Part shown: positions 20,158-30,147 of the stretch, one piece after another
Numbering within the stretch: the stretch's first letter is position 1
How the letters are laid out: every line of letters begins with the position of its first letter
Origin: Salinisphaera sp.
GTDB lineage: Bacteria > Pseudomonadota > Gammaproteobacteria > Nevskiales > Salinisphaeraceae
NCBI RefSeq assembly: GCF_002729955.1
Contig: NZ_PBYA01000049.1
Span: forward strand, 62,001-126,000
Reading direction: 5' to 3'
Length of the DNA: 64,000 nt
Made by a program: the position numbers and the translations under genes
Notes under the pieces: generated by a model
The model's input: the letters and a program-made list of their open reading frames with translations, nothing else
The model's database searches: none
What the model was told of the DNA's origin: nothing

Positions 20158-21936
20158 CTACCCGGAGGCGCGCCGACGGCGCTTCGGCCCCTTGTGGCCC
20201 TTGTGCTCCTCTTCTGCGTCGTCGGGCGTGCGCAGCTGCAGGCCGACGTTCTCGATGATGCCGGCATGCAATGAACGCACGGTCAGCCGCAGGCCGTCGA
20301 TATCGACCACGTCGCCCTCGACCGGGCGGCGCTTGAGACGCCGACGCATATAGTCGGCAATCGACAGATCCCAGTCGTGATCCGACAGGCCGAGGTCGTA
20401 CATCTCGGCCAGATCCGCCATCGCCGCGTCCCCGCGCAGGATGAAGCTGCCGAAAAAGCGGCGAGCCTCGGGCGCATGCTTGGTATCGCCACGAAATAGC
20501 TTGCCCAGTTCATCGCTGTAGTGGGCCGGCGTGATCAGGTACAGCAGATCGCCGACCGCATAGACGAACTTCGCCTTGGGAAACAGCAGGTGGTGTGCGC
20601 GGGTGACGGCGACGCAGCGCAGCCCCTCGAAGCGCTGCAAGGCTTCACCCTGAGTGGTGGCCAGGCTCGAGGCAGGCTCGATGCGAAAAGCCAGCAACAC
20701 ATAGTTCTGCCGGCGTTGGCCGAGAAAACCAAAGCTCGCCTGTGGCCCCGGTTCCTGGGGTACCTCGAGTTTGAGCATGCGCGCGGCCCAGGCCAGCGAG
20801 CTGCCCTGCACGATGAGTGATACCAGCACCACCGCAAAGGTGATATCGAACAGAAACTGGGCGCCTTCGAGATCGGCCATCAATGGGAACAGCGACAGCA
20901 CGATAGGCACCGCGCCGCGCAGGCCGACCCAGGCAATGAAACCCTGCTCGCGCGTCGGGAAGTTGAACGGCAAAAGGCTCAGCCAGACCGCCAGCGGCCG
21001 GGCCACGAACATCAGAAACGCCGCGATCAACGCGGCCGCGCCGGCATGGGCCCAGAGCTGGTGCGGGTTGACCAGCAGGCCCAGCACCAGAAACATGCCG
21101 GCCTGGGCGATCCAGGCCAGCCCGTCCATCACCCGAAAGACGTGTTCGGAGGCATGGTTGCGGCGGTTGCCCACCACCAGGCCCACGAGGTAAATGCCCA
21201 GAAAGCCGCTGCCGCCCAGCTGGTTGATGGCGGTGAAGGCCATGAGCCCGCCCGATGCCACCAACAGCGCATACAGGCCCTCCACAAGGCGCACACGCGA
21301 AGCCAGAAAGGACAGGCCGTAGCCCAGCAACAGGCCGCCCGCGATACCGATACCGAACTGGGAGACGATTTCGCTGGCAATGGTCGAGGCGCTGAAACCC
21401 TCGCTCGCATCGATGGTTGCCAGCAGAAAGGTAACCATGAAAATGGCCATCGGATCGTTCGTGCCGGATTCGATCTCCAGCGTGGCGCTCACGCGTTGGT
21501 TCAAGGTCACCCCCGAACTGCGCAGCTGGGAGAACACCGCGGCTGCGTCGGTGCTGGCCACGATCGACCCCAGCAACAGGCCATAACGCCAGTCCAGGTT
21601 CAGCCACACGGCGATGAACGCGCCGGCCAGCGACGCGGATACGAGCACGCCGACGGTCGCCAGCGATAACGCCGGCCACAGCGCGACCCGGAACGTCTGC
21701 AGATGAGTGCGCAGCCCGCCGTCGAGCAGGATGATCGCCAGTGCCAGATTGGCGATAAAGAACGCCAGCGGCACGTTGTCGAAGTTGATCTGGCCGGGGC
21801 CGTCCTGGCCGGCCAGCATGCCCACCATCAGAAAGATCAGCAGCAGCGGGGGCCCGAAGCGGGCCAGCGAACTGGCGACTACGCTCAGAAACAGCAGCAG
21901 GCCGACAAAGAAGAGAATGATGTTGGTGTCGGTCAT
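20158..21936 (-). CDS. nhaP2: K+/H+ antiporter of the NhaP2 (CvrA) type
   Basis: 592 residues from ATG 21936. About twelve membrane segments form a CPA1 Na+/H+ exchanger domain with the ion-site pattern VASTDAAAVFSQLR and SGTNDPMAIF. This is followed by a TrkA-C-like domain (about 400-480; FEGLRCVAVTRAHHLLFP) and a CorC/HlyC-like C-terminal domain (DWDLSIADYMRRRLKRRPVEGD), the arrangement of NhaP2/CvrA. These exchange K+ for protons and protect against potassium accumulation at low osmolarity, fitting an organism that also makes ectoine. The frame is open 20 codons upstream, but the hydrophobic N-terminus begins at MTDTNIILFFVG. Confidence 0.9.
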   Translation of the reverse strand: MTDTNIILFFVGLLLFLSVVASSLARFGPPLLLIFLMVGMLAGQDGPGQINFDNVPLAFFIANLALAIILLDGGLRTHLQTFRVALWPALSLATVGVLVSASLAGAFIAVWLNLDWRYGLLLGSIVASTDAAAVFSQLRSSGVTLNQRVSATLEIESGTNDPMAIFMVTFLLATIDASEGFSASTIASEIVSQFGIGIAGGLLLGYGLSFLASRVRLVEGLYALLVASGGLMAFTAINQLGGSGFLGIYLVGLVVGNRRNHASEHVFRVMDGLAWIAQAGMFLVLGLLVNPHQLWAHAGAAALIAAFLMFVARPLAVWLSLLPFNFPTREQGFIAWVGLRGAVPIVLSLFPLMADLEGAQFLFDITFAVVLVSLIVQGSSLAWAARMLKLEVPQEPGPQASFGFLGQRRQNYVLLAFRIEPASSLATTQGEALQRFEGLRCVAVTRAHHLLFPKAKFVYAVGDLLYLITPAHYSDELGKLFRGDTKHAPEARRFFGSFILRGDAAMADLAEMYDLGLSDHDWDLSIADYMRRRLKRRPVEGDVVDIDGLRLTVRSLHAGIIENVGLQLRTPDDAEEEHKGHKGPKRRRRASG

Positions 21937-22486
21937 CGAATCCGAATAGCGGTCGTCAAACAAAGGCTGCCGGGCGCACGCGAAGCGGCCACCCATGGCA
22001 CGGGCGCAGCATCAACTATGCCATGTGCCGAAGAACTGGCTGTAAAGGCGGCTCTTAACATCCCGCCGGCTAGAGCCGCGCCGCCGCTTGGACAGTGCCA
22101 GGCGGGCACTGTTCGCCACCGCCCGATGATCGTTACGGCGCCTGGAAAACGTATCGTCGGCCCGAGCGCATCCCACCGTATTGAAAACCTGGCGCGTTAA
22201 GCCATCCGGCACTCACGAGAGCGATGATACAAGGCCAAGAGCAACCTTCGTCTGAATTGACATGCGGTTGGCAGCTTCGCAGAGGGTTCGACCCTTGTTA
22301 TCTCATGCCTGCCCGAACGAGTTGATTGTCGAGTCGTCGGGTTGCGCCGTGGTGGCCTGGATCGCCCGTGGATCATGCCCGCGTCACGCTTCGAACAGGC
22401 CGTTTGCAAGGTGCCATCGGCTCGGTGGCGTATGGCTATACAGATAGTTCAGCGCGTACCGGGCGCCACACGCTGGCCTGGCACAC
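21937..22486. other. 550-bp interval without a recognisable gene
   Basis: Between the divergently oriented 5' end of nhaP2 and the 3' end of the LysR gene. Only short open frames are present (up to about 117 codons, mostly overlapping each other and the flanking genes) and none gives a protein I recognise. A TTGACA hexamer at 22257-22262 lacks a matching -10. It could hold a decayed gene or a small RNA. Confidence 0.5.
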
Positions 22487-23365
22487 CTATTGTTGTTCGA
22501 GGCAACGCCGGGCACTCGCCTGCATCTGCGTTTCAAGCCAGTCGACAAGAGCGCGTTTGCGCGGGTCGTGGTCGATCGGGGAGGGACAAAGTAGCCAGTA
22601 AGCCGATCCGTCGGCTTTAAAGCCGAGCGGGGCTTCCAATTCGCCGGCGCCGATCTGCTGTTCGACCATGTAGACCGATCCGATGCCAAACCCGAGCCCG
22701 GCCCGCGCAGCCTGCAGGCTGAGATAAAAATGCTCAAAGGTCAGCTCACGTTCGATCGGCCGCCACTTTGCGAGCTGGGGGCGCCATGCCTGCCAGGCGG
22801 AGGGCCGTGAGCTTGTGTGCAGAATCGTGCATGGGGATGTATCCGCGGCGGCTTCGGGCAGTCCGACAATGCCGGTGATCTCGTCGGCGATGCGGCGGCT
22901 ATAGAGTGCAGGCCCCCAGTCGAAGTCATCGCGACGGAGTGCGACATCGATCGCGGATGCCCGGAAATCGACCGGCCCGCCGGCTGCGAATAAATGCAGC
23001 GTGATATGCGGGTATGCGCGGTAAAACGCAGGAAGCCGCTGTATGAGCCATCGGATCGCGATCGTCGGCTCACAGGAAACGACGAGCGGCTGATCGAAGT
23101 CGGTGGTTTTTTCGAAAGCCGTCAGCGTGTTTGCGAGCGTGTCGAACAGATCCTGGCTGACACGGTAGAGCTCGCGGCCCTTGTTTGTCAGACGGACAAC
23201 GTGATGCTCGCGTTCGAACAATCGCGCGCCCAGCTCGCGCTCGAGGTCGCGGATCCGCTTGCTCACTGCGCCGGGCGTGACGAATAGCTGCTCGGCCGCG
23301 ACCGTCATGGATTGCGCCCGCGCTACCGCGATGAAGACACGAAGCGCATCGAGAGATCGAATCAT
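22487..23365 (-). CDS. LysR-family transcriptional regulator
   Basis: 292 residues. N-terminal winged helix-turn-helix (MIRSLDALRVFIAVARAQSM... TPGAVSKRIRDLERELGARLFER) followed by a periplasmic-binding-protein-like effector domain, GcvA-like in style. It is divergent from a 2-oxoglutarate-dependent dioxygenase and a LysE exporter across 133 bp that contain two spaced inverted repeats, the usual arrangement for a LysR protein that controls its divergent neighbours. The effector is probably an amino acid or derivative handled by those genes; that is inference. Confidence 0.93.
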   Translation of the reverse strand: MIRSLDALRVFIAVARAQSMTVAAEQLFVTPGAVSKRIRDLERELGARLFEREHHVVRLTNKGRELYRVSQDLFDTLANTLTAFEKTTDFDQPLVVSCEPTIAIRWLIQRLPAFYRAYPHITLHLFAAGGPVDFRASAIDVALRRDDFDWGPALYSRRIADEITGIVGLPEAAADTSPCTILHTSSRPSAWQAWRPQLAKWRPIERELTFEHFYLSLQAARAGLGFGIGSVYMVEQQIGAGELEAPLGFKADGSAYWLLCPSPIDHDPRKRALVDWLETQMQASARRCLEQQ

Positions 23366-23403
23366 CGTGGGCCCGGCCTGCTTGAAAATAGGTCGCTCTC
23401 GCT

Positions 23404-23444
23404 TGTGAAAACTAATCGTTTCACAGTTGAGTGCTGTTGCTCAA
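23404..23444. promoter_or_regulatory. Two tandem dyads, candidate LysR-type operator pair
   Basis: TGTGAAA (23404-23410) and TTTCACA (23419-23425) form one perfect dyad with an 8-base spacer. TTGAG (23427-23431) and CTCAA (23440-23444) form a second, also with an 8-base spacer. Their centres are 21 bp apart, two helical turns, as for the recognition and activation sites of LysR-type regulators. Confidence 0.55.
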
Positions 23445-23498
23445 TCGTGTTTCTGCAAGGCGAACCCATGAATTCACCGCAGAGCAAGGAGAGCAGCC

Positions 23499-24278
23499 GT
23501 GGCGATTCTGAACCCCTCCATATCGGGCCGCCCTGTGGCCTCGGTCTCGAAACGTATCGACATTGATGACGTGTGCCGCCGTGTGGCCAAACAAAGCTAT
23601 GCGCTGATCGATGGTCCGACGGTCGCCGATCTGCTGACCGGTTTCGACAGTGCTGCACTGGCCGACTGGGATGCGTTCGCGACGAGTTGGGACAACATGC
23701 CGCGAGACGGCCATATGGCAGACGGCGGTACATATCGCCGTCGCCGCCATGCCACCCTCGCCGCGGCTGCCAGCAGCAATACGTGGTTCGAAAAGGCCCA
23801 TCAGCCGCACTACCAGGGCCGGGATTTCAATACGCTCAACGGCGGTATCGCGCGGCATTACCAGCCGATCGAGGCCTCAGTTCTCAGGGGCAACACGCTC
23901 GCCAGCCTCGTCGGACTGGGCTGCCGTGTGTTCGGCCGCATGGCGCCATATTACCCGTGGCATATCGAAGTCCATCAGTTCCGTATAGAAACCGAAGGAG
24001 ACTTCGTCGGCAAGCCCACGCCAGAAGGCATTCATCGAGACGGCGTGAACTTCGTGATCATGGCGATGGTTCAGCATCGGAACATGGCCAGCGGCGAATC
24101 CACCGTCTACGACCTGGGTAAGAATCCGCTTCGCAAATTCACGCTCAACAAGCCTTTGGATCTGGCGATCGTCAACGATGAGCAGGTCTTTCACGGCGTG
24201 TCGCCGATAAGCGCCGTAGACCGTCGGCGCCCCGCTGTTCGCGACGTGCTGGTGGTCACTTTCCGCAAGCAATTCTAA
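23499..24278 (+). CDS. 2-oxoglutarate/Fe(II)-dependent dioxygenase, amino acid hydroxylase type
   Basis: 259 residues from GTG 23499, with AAGGAGA 5 bases upstream. The cupin-fold iron site can be read as His179-Arg-Asp181 (PEGIHRDGVNFV) and His232 (EQVFHGVSPI), with Arg256 in the C-terminal VVTFRKQF among the candidates to hold 2-oxoglutarate. The overall pattern matches the 2OG-Fe dioxygenase family (PF10014) that includes the L-isoleucine 4-hydroxylase of Bacillus thuringiensis. The product is probably a hydroxylated free amino acid, but the substrate cannot be read from sequence. The next gene is a LysE-type amino acid exporter and the divergent gene a LysR regulator. Confidence 0.85.
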   Translation: MAILNPSISGRPVASVSKRIDIDDVCRRVAKQSYALIDGPTVADLLTGFDSAALADWDAFATSWDNMPRDGHMADGGTYRRRRHATLAAAASSNTWFEKAHQPHYQGRDFNTLNGGIARHYQPIEASVLRGNTLASLVGLGCRVFGRMAPYYPWHIEVHQFRIETEGDFVGKPTPEGIHRDGVNFVIMAMVQHRNMASGESTVYDLGKNPLRKFTLNKPLDLAIVNDEQVFHGVSPISAVDRRRPAVRDVLVVTFRKQF

Positions 24279-24287
24279 CCAGGAGCG

Positions 24288-24312
24288 GCGGCCCTCGCGC
24301 GGCGAGGGCCGC
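24288..24312 (+). other. Strong hairpin between dioxygenase and exporter genes
   Basis: GCGGCCCTCGC and GCGAGGGCCGC form an 11-bp perfect stem with a 3-base loop. No T-tract follows, so it is more likely an mRNA-stability or attenuation element than a terminator. Confidence 0.5.
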
Positions 24313-24324
24313 ACCACTATCGTC

Positions 24325-24951
24325 ATGATCGAATTTACCTACCTGCCGTTGCTGGGTACCATCACAGCGATCGCGGTCGGAATGGCCATTAGCCCCGGCC
24401 AGGATTTCGCCCTCGTGAGCCAGAACGCCATCGTGCATTCTCGTCGCGCCGGCGTATGGGCGAGCATCGGCATAGCGCTCGCGGTTTGGCTGCATGTGGC
24501 TTACTGCATCAGCGGCGTGGCCGTGCTCGTCACGCAATTCCCCGCGATCTACGGCGCGATTCGCTGGATCGGCGCCGGGTATCTTGTCTACCTCGGTCTC
24601 AAGAGTATTCTCGCTTCGGCATCCGCGCACGCCGCCGCCGATGGTATGCATCGACCGGTGAGTGACCGCTCCGCGTTTAGTTCGGGCTTTCTCTGCAATG
24701 CGTTGAACCCGAAAACGACGCTGTTCTTTTTGAGCATTTTCACCCAGGTCATCAAGCCCTCGACACCGCTCGTGCTCCAGCTGATATGTGGCCTGATCAT
24801 ATCGCTAGCGCATCTGGCCTGGTTTACAGGGGTTGCCGTCTGGCTATCGACGCCCGTTTTGCTGAACAGGATCTGGCGACTCAAGCCCTGGATCGAGCGA
24901 GTGATGGGTATGGTTCTTCTCGCGCTGGCGGCGCATTTGATCCTTTCCTGA
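24325..24951 (+). CDS. LysE/RhtB-family amino acid exporter
   Basis: 208 residues with about six membrane segments. The family signature SPGQDFALVSQNAI lies near the N-terminus, followed by GAGYLVYLGLKSI and the conserved GFLCNALNPKTTLFF. LysE/RhtB proteins export amino acids and their derivatives. It follows the dioxygenase by 46 bases on the same strand, with a strong hairpin between them. The likely role is export of the hydroxylated amino acid made by its neighbour; that is inference from context. Confidence 0.9.
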   Translation: MIEFTYLPLLGTITAIAVGMAISPGQDFALVSQNAIVHSRRAGVWASIGIALAVWLHVAYCISGVAVLVTQFPAIYGAIRWIGAGYLVYLGLKSILASASAHAAADGMHRPVSDRSAFSSGFLCNALNPKTTLFFLSIFTQVIKPSTPLVLQLICGLIISLAHLAWFTGVAVWLSTPVLLNRIWRLKPWIERVMGMVLLALAAHLILS

Positions 24952-25084
24952 GCAGCCGAATCGGTCACTTTGTCGCATTGCGCTCGGCACCGAGACGAAC
25001 CATGCGCTTTAAACCCGTACGGCAGGGCGGGTCTCTCAAGCAAGAGCCGCTGAACCACGAGCGGCTTGAAGGTGGATGTGGCAA

Positions 25085-25113
25085 ATAAAAAAAGCCGTCC
25101 GAAGACGGCTTTT
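25085..25113 (-). terminator. Rho-independent terminator of tmRNA
   Basis: Minus strand: AAAGCCGTC / GACGGCTTT stem around a 4-base TTCG loop, followed by a T-rich tail. It lies directly downstream of the tmRNA 3' CCA. The A-rich left side means it could also serve the LysE gene on the plus strand. Confidence 0.85.
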
Positions 25114-25122
25114 CCTATCGAG

Positions 25123-25485
25123 TGGTGGAGGCGGCGGGAATCGAACCCGCGTCCGCGGATTCTCGACCCTCGGGTCTACATGCTTATTTCGTCTTTGATT
25201 GTCGGCGCGAGGTTACCCGACGAAAAGGGAAAACCTGCGCGTATCTTCGTTTGCTCTTAACGGGTCGGCCCGAAGCGGGGCCTTGCCGCGAGTCTGTAAG
25301 AGTCGATACCCGGGTCCGGAAGCACAGACACTTACCGGTCGGGCACTAGCAGGCTTTTTAAGCTGCTAGAGCGTAGTTGTCGTCGTTCGCAACTAGCTTA
25401 GGTTGCAAATTGATTAACGAGGTTGATTTGCGACCTCGGCATGCACCTCGGGTTTTGACATCCGCGTCGAAGCCATGTCGCCCCC
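25123..25485 (-). ncRNA. ssrA: Transfer-messenger RNA (tmRNA)
   Basis: 363 nt. The 5' GGGGGCG pairs with CGCCUCC just before the 3' ACCA (one G-U), forming the tRNA-like acceptor stem, and a T-arm with GGTTCGATTCC precedes it. The tag frame reads ANDDNYALAA followed by TAA; the Ala-rich end is typical of tmRNA tags that direct proteolysis. tmRNA rescues stalled ribosomes together with SmpB, whose gene lies immediately upstream on the same strand. A TACAAT hexamer about 15 bases upstream of the mature 5' end is the probable -10; a 5' leader would be removed by RNase P. Confidence 0.96.
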
Positions 25486-25553
25486 GAAAAAGGCAATCAG
25501 ATTGTAACAGTAAACAGGGTGCGGGCGACGGAAATAAAATCAAGCCGCCGTGA

Positions 25554-26027
25554 TCAGGTGCGCAGAATCTGGGCCTTGCGGCGATTCCAGTCGGCTTCCT
25601 TCTTGGTCTGGCGCTTGTCGTAGTTGGCCTTGCCCTTGGCCAGCGCGATCTCGAGCTTGGCCTTGCCGCGCTTCCAGTACATCGCCAGCGGTACCACGGT
25701 GAAGCCTTTCTGTTCGGTCGCGCCGATCAGCGTGGCCAGTTCGCGCTCGTGCAGCAGCAGTTTGCGCGTACGCGTGGCGTCCACCACCACATGCGTCGAC
25801 GCCGATACCAGCGGCTGGATATGACTGCCGAGCAGGAAGGCTTCGCCGTCCTTGATCAGCACATAGGCTTCGGTGATGCGCCCCTTGCCGGCCCGCAGCG
25901 CCTTGACCTCCCAACCTTCGAGCACGAGACCGGCTTCCAGACGCTCTTCCAGGAAGAAGTCGTGACGCGCACGCTTGTTGAGCGCGATGGTCGAACTGGG
26001 CTGTTTGCTGTTTTTTTGCTTTGCCAT
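25554..26027 (-). CDS. smpB: SsrA-binding protein SmpB
   Basis: 157 residues. Family patterns: [16 protein letters not shown] at the start, [33 protein letters not shown] and the basic C-terminal tail [18 protein letters not shown] that enters the ribosomal decoding channel. It binds the tRNA-like part of tmRNA and is needed for trans-translation. It sits 69 bases upstream of ssrA on the same strand. The other side faces a divergent sodium symporter gene where related gammaproteobacteria usually have ratA. Confidence 0.97.
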   Translation of the reverse strand: MAKQKNSKQPSSTIALNKRARHDFFLEERLEAGLVLEGWEVKALRAGKGRITEAYVLIKDGEAFLLGSHIQPLVSASTHVVVDATRTRKLLLHERELATLIGATEQKGFTVVPLAMYWKRGKAKLEIALAKGKANYDKRQTKKEADWNRRKAQILRT

Positions 26028-26226
26028 GGCCTTAGTATAGCGGGCCAGGGCAAGCAGGGAACCGGGGGGACGATTTGCAGGCCTTATTTACAGCGCGTGG
26101 GCGCGAAACGCGTGTCAGTCACGGGGCGTACGTGCACGACCGACTTCATACAGGCAGCCAAAACCCGCCCTTAATCCATGCGGGGACCCACGCAAGCGGG
26201 TGCCCATTCGGGCGCATGCCGCGCTG

Positions 26227-27609
26227 ATGGTGGCCTTCGCACAGCGTCCGGAATGGTCGTCCTCATCGCGTTTCGTCATCGCGATGACGGCGGCGGTGGT
26301 AAGCCTGGGCAACCTCTGGCGGCTGCCGTATCTGTTATCGGATTACGGCGCCGGGGCGTTTCTGCTGGTCTATGCCATCGCACTCTTGAGCATGGGGCTG
26401 CCGCTGTTTTCCGGGCAGCTGCTCATGGCGCGCGGCACGCGGGCAGATGTGCCGGGGGTGATCGCGGCCTGGACCCGTAACGCGCCGCATTCGCGGCTCT
26501 GGATCTGGAGCGGCTATCTCGCGGTGGCCGGCGCGGGCATGCTGCTGGCTGCCTACAGCGTTGTGGCGGCCTGGAGCCTGGCCTACAGCCTGCGCGGCGT
26601 GACCGGCATGCTCGATGGCAGCTCGGTATCGGCGGCGAGCGCGCAGTTCGTGACGTTTGCGCGCGATTCGGAGCGCGGTTTCGGCTGGCTGCTGCTGTTC
26701 TTTGCCCTGATAGTCGCCACCGCCGCACACGGCCTGCGCCGTGGCGTCGAGCCGGTCATGCGCACGCTCGCGTTCTGCATGCTCATGGCGCTGACCGCGC
26801 TGGTTGTCTCGGCGGCCATGCACGGGCGCGCCGATGACGCGCTCTATGCGATATTCGCGGTCGACTTCGCCGCGCTGGGCTGGCGCGGCGTGTTCGAAGC
26901 GCTGTATCAGGCGTTTTTCACGCTCAGCCTCGGCACCGGCGTGGTGGTCTGTTTCGGCAGTTATCTGCCCAGCAATACGCCGGTGGTGCGCCTCTCGCTG
27001 GTGATCCTGGGGGTTGATCTGGCGGTATCGCTGGCCTGTGCCTTCATGCTGGCCGTGTTCGTGGGCCCCAGCGAAGCCCAGTTGGACGTCGGCATCCAGA
27101 GTCTGTTCGAAACTCTGCCGGTGGCCATGGCGGGCGACTGGCAGGCGCCGATCATGTTCGTGCTGGTGGCGCTGGTGAGTCTTTCGACCGCGATCGGCCT
27201 GTTCGAGCCGGTGGTCCAACTGGTCCAGCAGCGCAGCGGTTATACGCGCCTGCGCGCAACGCTTTATGCGGGGCTCGCACTGGCGCTTTTGGGCATGGCC
27301 GCCTTGCTGTCGTTTGGCGTGCTGGATCGGGTAACGCTGTGCGGCTACAACCTGTTCGGCTGGCTGATGCTGATCACCGCCCAGCTGATCGGGCCTCTGA
27401 CCGGGCTGCTGCTGTGCATCCTGCTCGGGCGGGTGCTGGCCCGCAAGCGGCTGGTGGATGCCTGGCAGCATGCCGGCCAATACAGCCGGGCGACCGGTTT
27501 CGCGCTCTGGCATGCGCTGCTTCGCTATCCCACGCGCATCGTGTTGGTGCTCGTGTTGGCCTATGCCCTGGGCGCACTGCGCCTGATCGAAATGGTGTGG
27601 TTTCCGTGA
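26227..27609 (+). CDS. Sodium-dependent transporter, NSS (SNF) family
   Basis: About 460 residues from ATG 26227; an in-frame GTG 27 bases upstream is possible, but the ATG leaves the short N-terminus usual for bacterial members such as LeuT. The TM1 signature VSLGNLWRLPYLL is the NSS pattern, and GAGAFLLVYAIALLSMGLPLF follows as TM2. About eleven to twelve membrane segments. These proteins import amino acids or similar solutes with Na+; substrate unknown. The stop overlaps the GTG of rnfH (GTGA), so both are co-translated. It occupies the position between smpB and rnfH where ratA is usually found. Confidence 0.9.
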   Translation: MVAFAQRPEWSSSSRFVIAMTAAVVSLGNLWRLPYLLSDYGAGAFLLVYAIALLSMGLPLFSGQLLMARGTRADVPGVIAAWTRNAPHSRLWIWSGYLAVAGAGMLLAAYSVVAAWSLAYSLRGVTGMLDGSSVSAASAQFVTFARDSERGFGWLLLFFALIVATAAHGLRRGVEPVMRTLAFCMLMALTALVVSAAMHGRADDALYAIFAVDFAALGWRGVFEALYQAFFTLSLGTGVVVCFGSYLPSNTPVVRLSLVILGVDLAVSLACAFMLAVFVGPSEAQLDVGIQSLFETLPVAMAGDWQAPIMFVLVALVSLSTAIGLFEPVVQLVQQRSGYTRLRATLYAGLALALLGMAALLSFGVLDRVTLCGYNLFGWLMLITAQLIGPLTGLLLCILLGRVLARKRLVDAWQHAGQYSRATGFALWHALLRYPTRIVLVLVLAYALGALRLIEMVWFP

Positions 27610-27932
27610 GCGAATCGATCGAAGTGGAGGTCGTGCTGGCCCTGCCGGGCGAATGCCTGCGCGAGCGCGTGCGGCTGCAAACGCCGGCATGCGCGGCCGA
27701 TGCGCTTCAGGCCAGCGGTCTCGACCGTGTCTATCGCGAACGGGTAGGCGATGATGTGCCGCCGCTGGGCGTCTATGGGCGAAAGATCCGACCCGAGCAG
27801 CTGCTCAAGGACGGTGAACGCCTGGAAATATATCGGCCGCTTACGGCCGACCCGCGCCAGCGACGCCGAGCGCGCGTGGATGCCCGTCGCCGCAGCGAGC
27901 GGGCGGGCTCCGACGGCTCAGGTGCCGGGTAG
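27606..27932 (+). CDS. rnfH: RnfH-family protein (ubiquitin-like fold, UPF0125)
   Basis: 108 residues from GTG 27606, overlapping the symporter stop by 4 bases. Typical pattern: IEVEVVLALPGE at the start, GVYGRKIRPEQLLKDGERLEIYRPLTADP near the end, then a basic tail. The family has a beta-grasp fold and unknown function (E. coli RatB/YfjF). The 3' end overlaps the 3' end of bamE by 15 bases in opposite orientation. The linkage with smpB, bamE and recN is the usual gammaproteobacterial one. Confidence 0.9.
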   Translation: MSESIEVEVVLALPGECLRERVRLQTPACAADALQASGLDRVYRERVGDDVPPLGVYGRKIRPEQLLKDGERLEIYRPLTADPRQRRRARVDARRRSERAGSDGSGAG

Positions 27933-28358
27933 GGGACGGCTGAGCTGGCGATCTGCGGAGCGGTCGATGTCGTCGCTGCCGGGCAGGTCGTTATCCGGGC
28001 CGGGGGTCACGCTCGAGGGCACCGGTTCGTCGTCCATGATCTGCGTGGTGTATTCCTCGTCGCCATCGATCTCGGCCAGCTTGTCGTTGACGAAGTAGAG
28101 GTTGAGCTCGCTCTTGCGCACGTGTGCGCGCGGATCGCGGTAGTAGAAGACATAATCCCAGCGATCGTTTTCGAAGCTGCTGTCGATCAGCGACGTGCCC
28201 ATGACGTACTCGACCTGACGCTTGGTCATGCCGATTTCGAGCTGGTTGACGTTCTTGGCCGTCACCACGTTGCCCTGCACCACCGGCACGCGGAAAAAGA
28301 CCGGTAGGCTGCATGCACTGAGCATGAGCAGCATGACGAGTACGGCGGCTGTTCTCAT
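27918..28358 (-). CDS. bamE: Outer membrane protein assembly factor BamE
   Basis: 146 residues from ATG 28358. A lipoprotein signal (RTAAVLVMLLMLSAC, lipobox LSAC) is followed by the SmpA/OmlA domain: VTAKNVNQLEIGMTKRQVEYVMGTSLI and WDYVFYYRDPRAHVRKSELNLYF. BamE is an outer-membrane lipoprotein that stabilises the BAM complex for beta-barrel insertion. The C-terminal acidic tail after about residue 105 is longer than in E. coli. The start is chosen over an in-frame ATG 36 bases upstream because it gives a clean signal peptide. Convergent with rnfH (15-base overlap). Confidence 0.93.
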   Translation of the reverse strand: MRTAAVLVMLLMLSACSLPVFFRVPVVQGNVVTAKNVNQLEIGMTKRQVEYVMGTSLIDSSFENDRWDYVFYYRDPRAHVRKSELNLYFVNDKLAEIDGDEEYTTQIMDDEPVPSSVTPGPDNDLPGSDDIDRSADRQLSRPLPGT

Positions 28359-28473
28359 AGACTTCTTGGACCCGTAGTTGGCGATGGGCATCATACGGCA
28401 GCCGTTTTATGGCTGCCAAACGGTCGCGGCCCGAACACCGGGCATGCGTGTACGAACTCGAATATACGCGGGC

Positions 28474-30146
<1,673 letters not shown>

Positions 30147-30147
<1 letters not shown>

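Noticed and set aside
23468-23566. ATG 23468 as the start of a short gene before the dioxygenase
   Set aside because: It is out of frame with the dioxygenase and encodes about 33 residues without any recognisable feature. GTG 23499 has AAGGAGA at the right distance.
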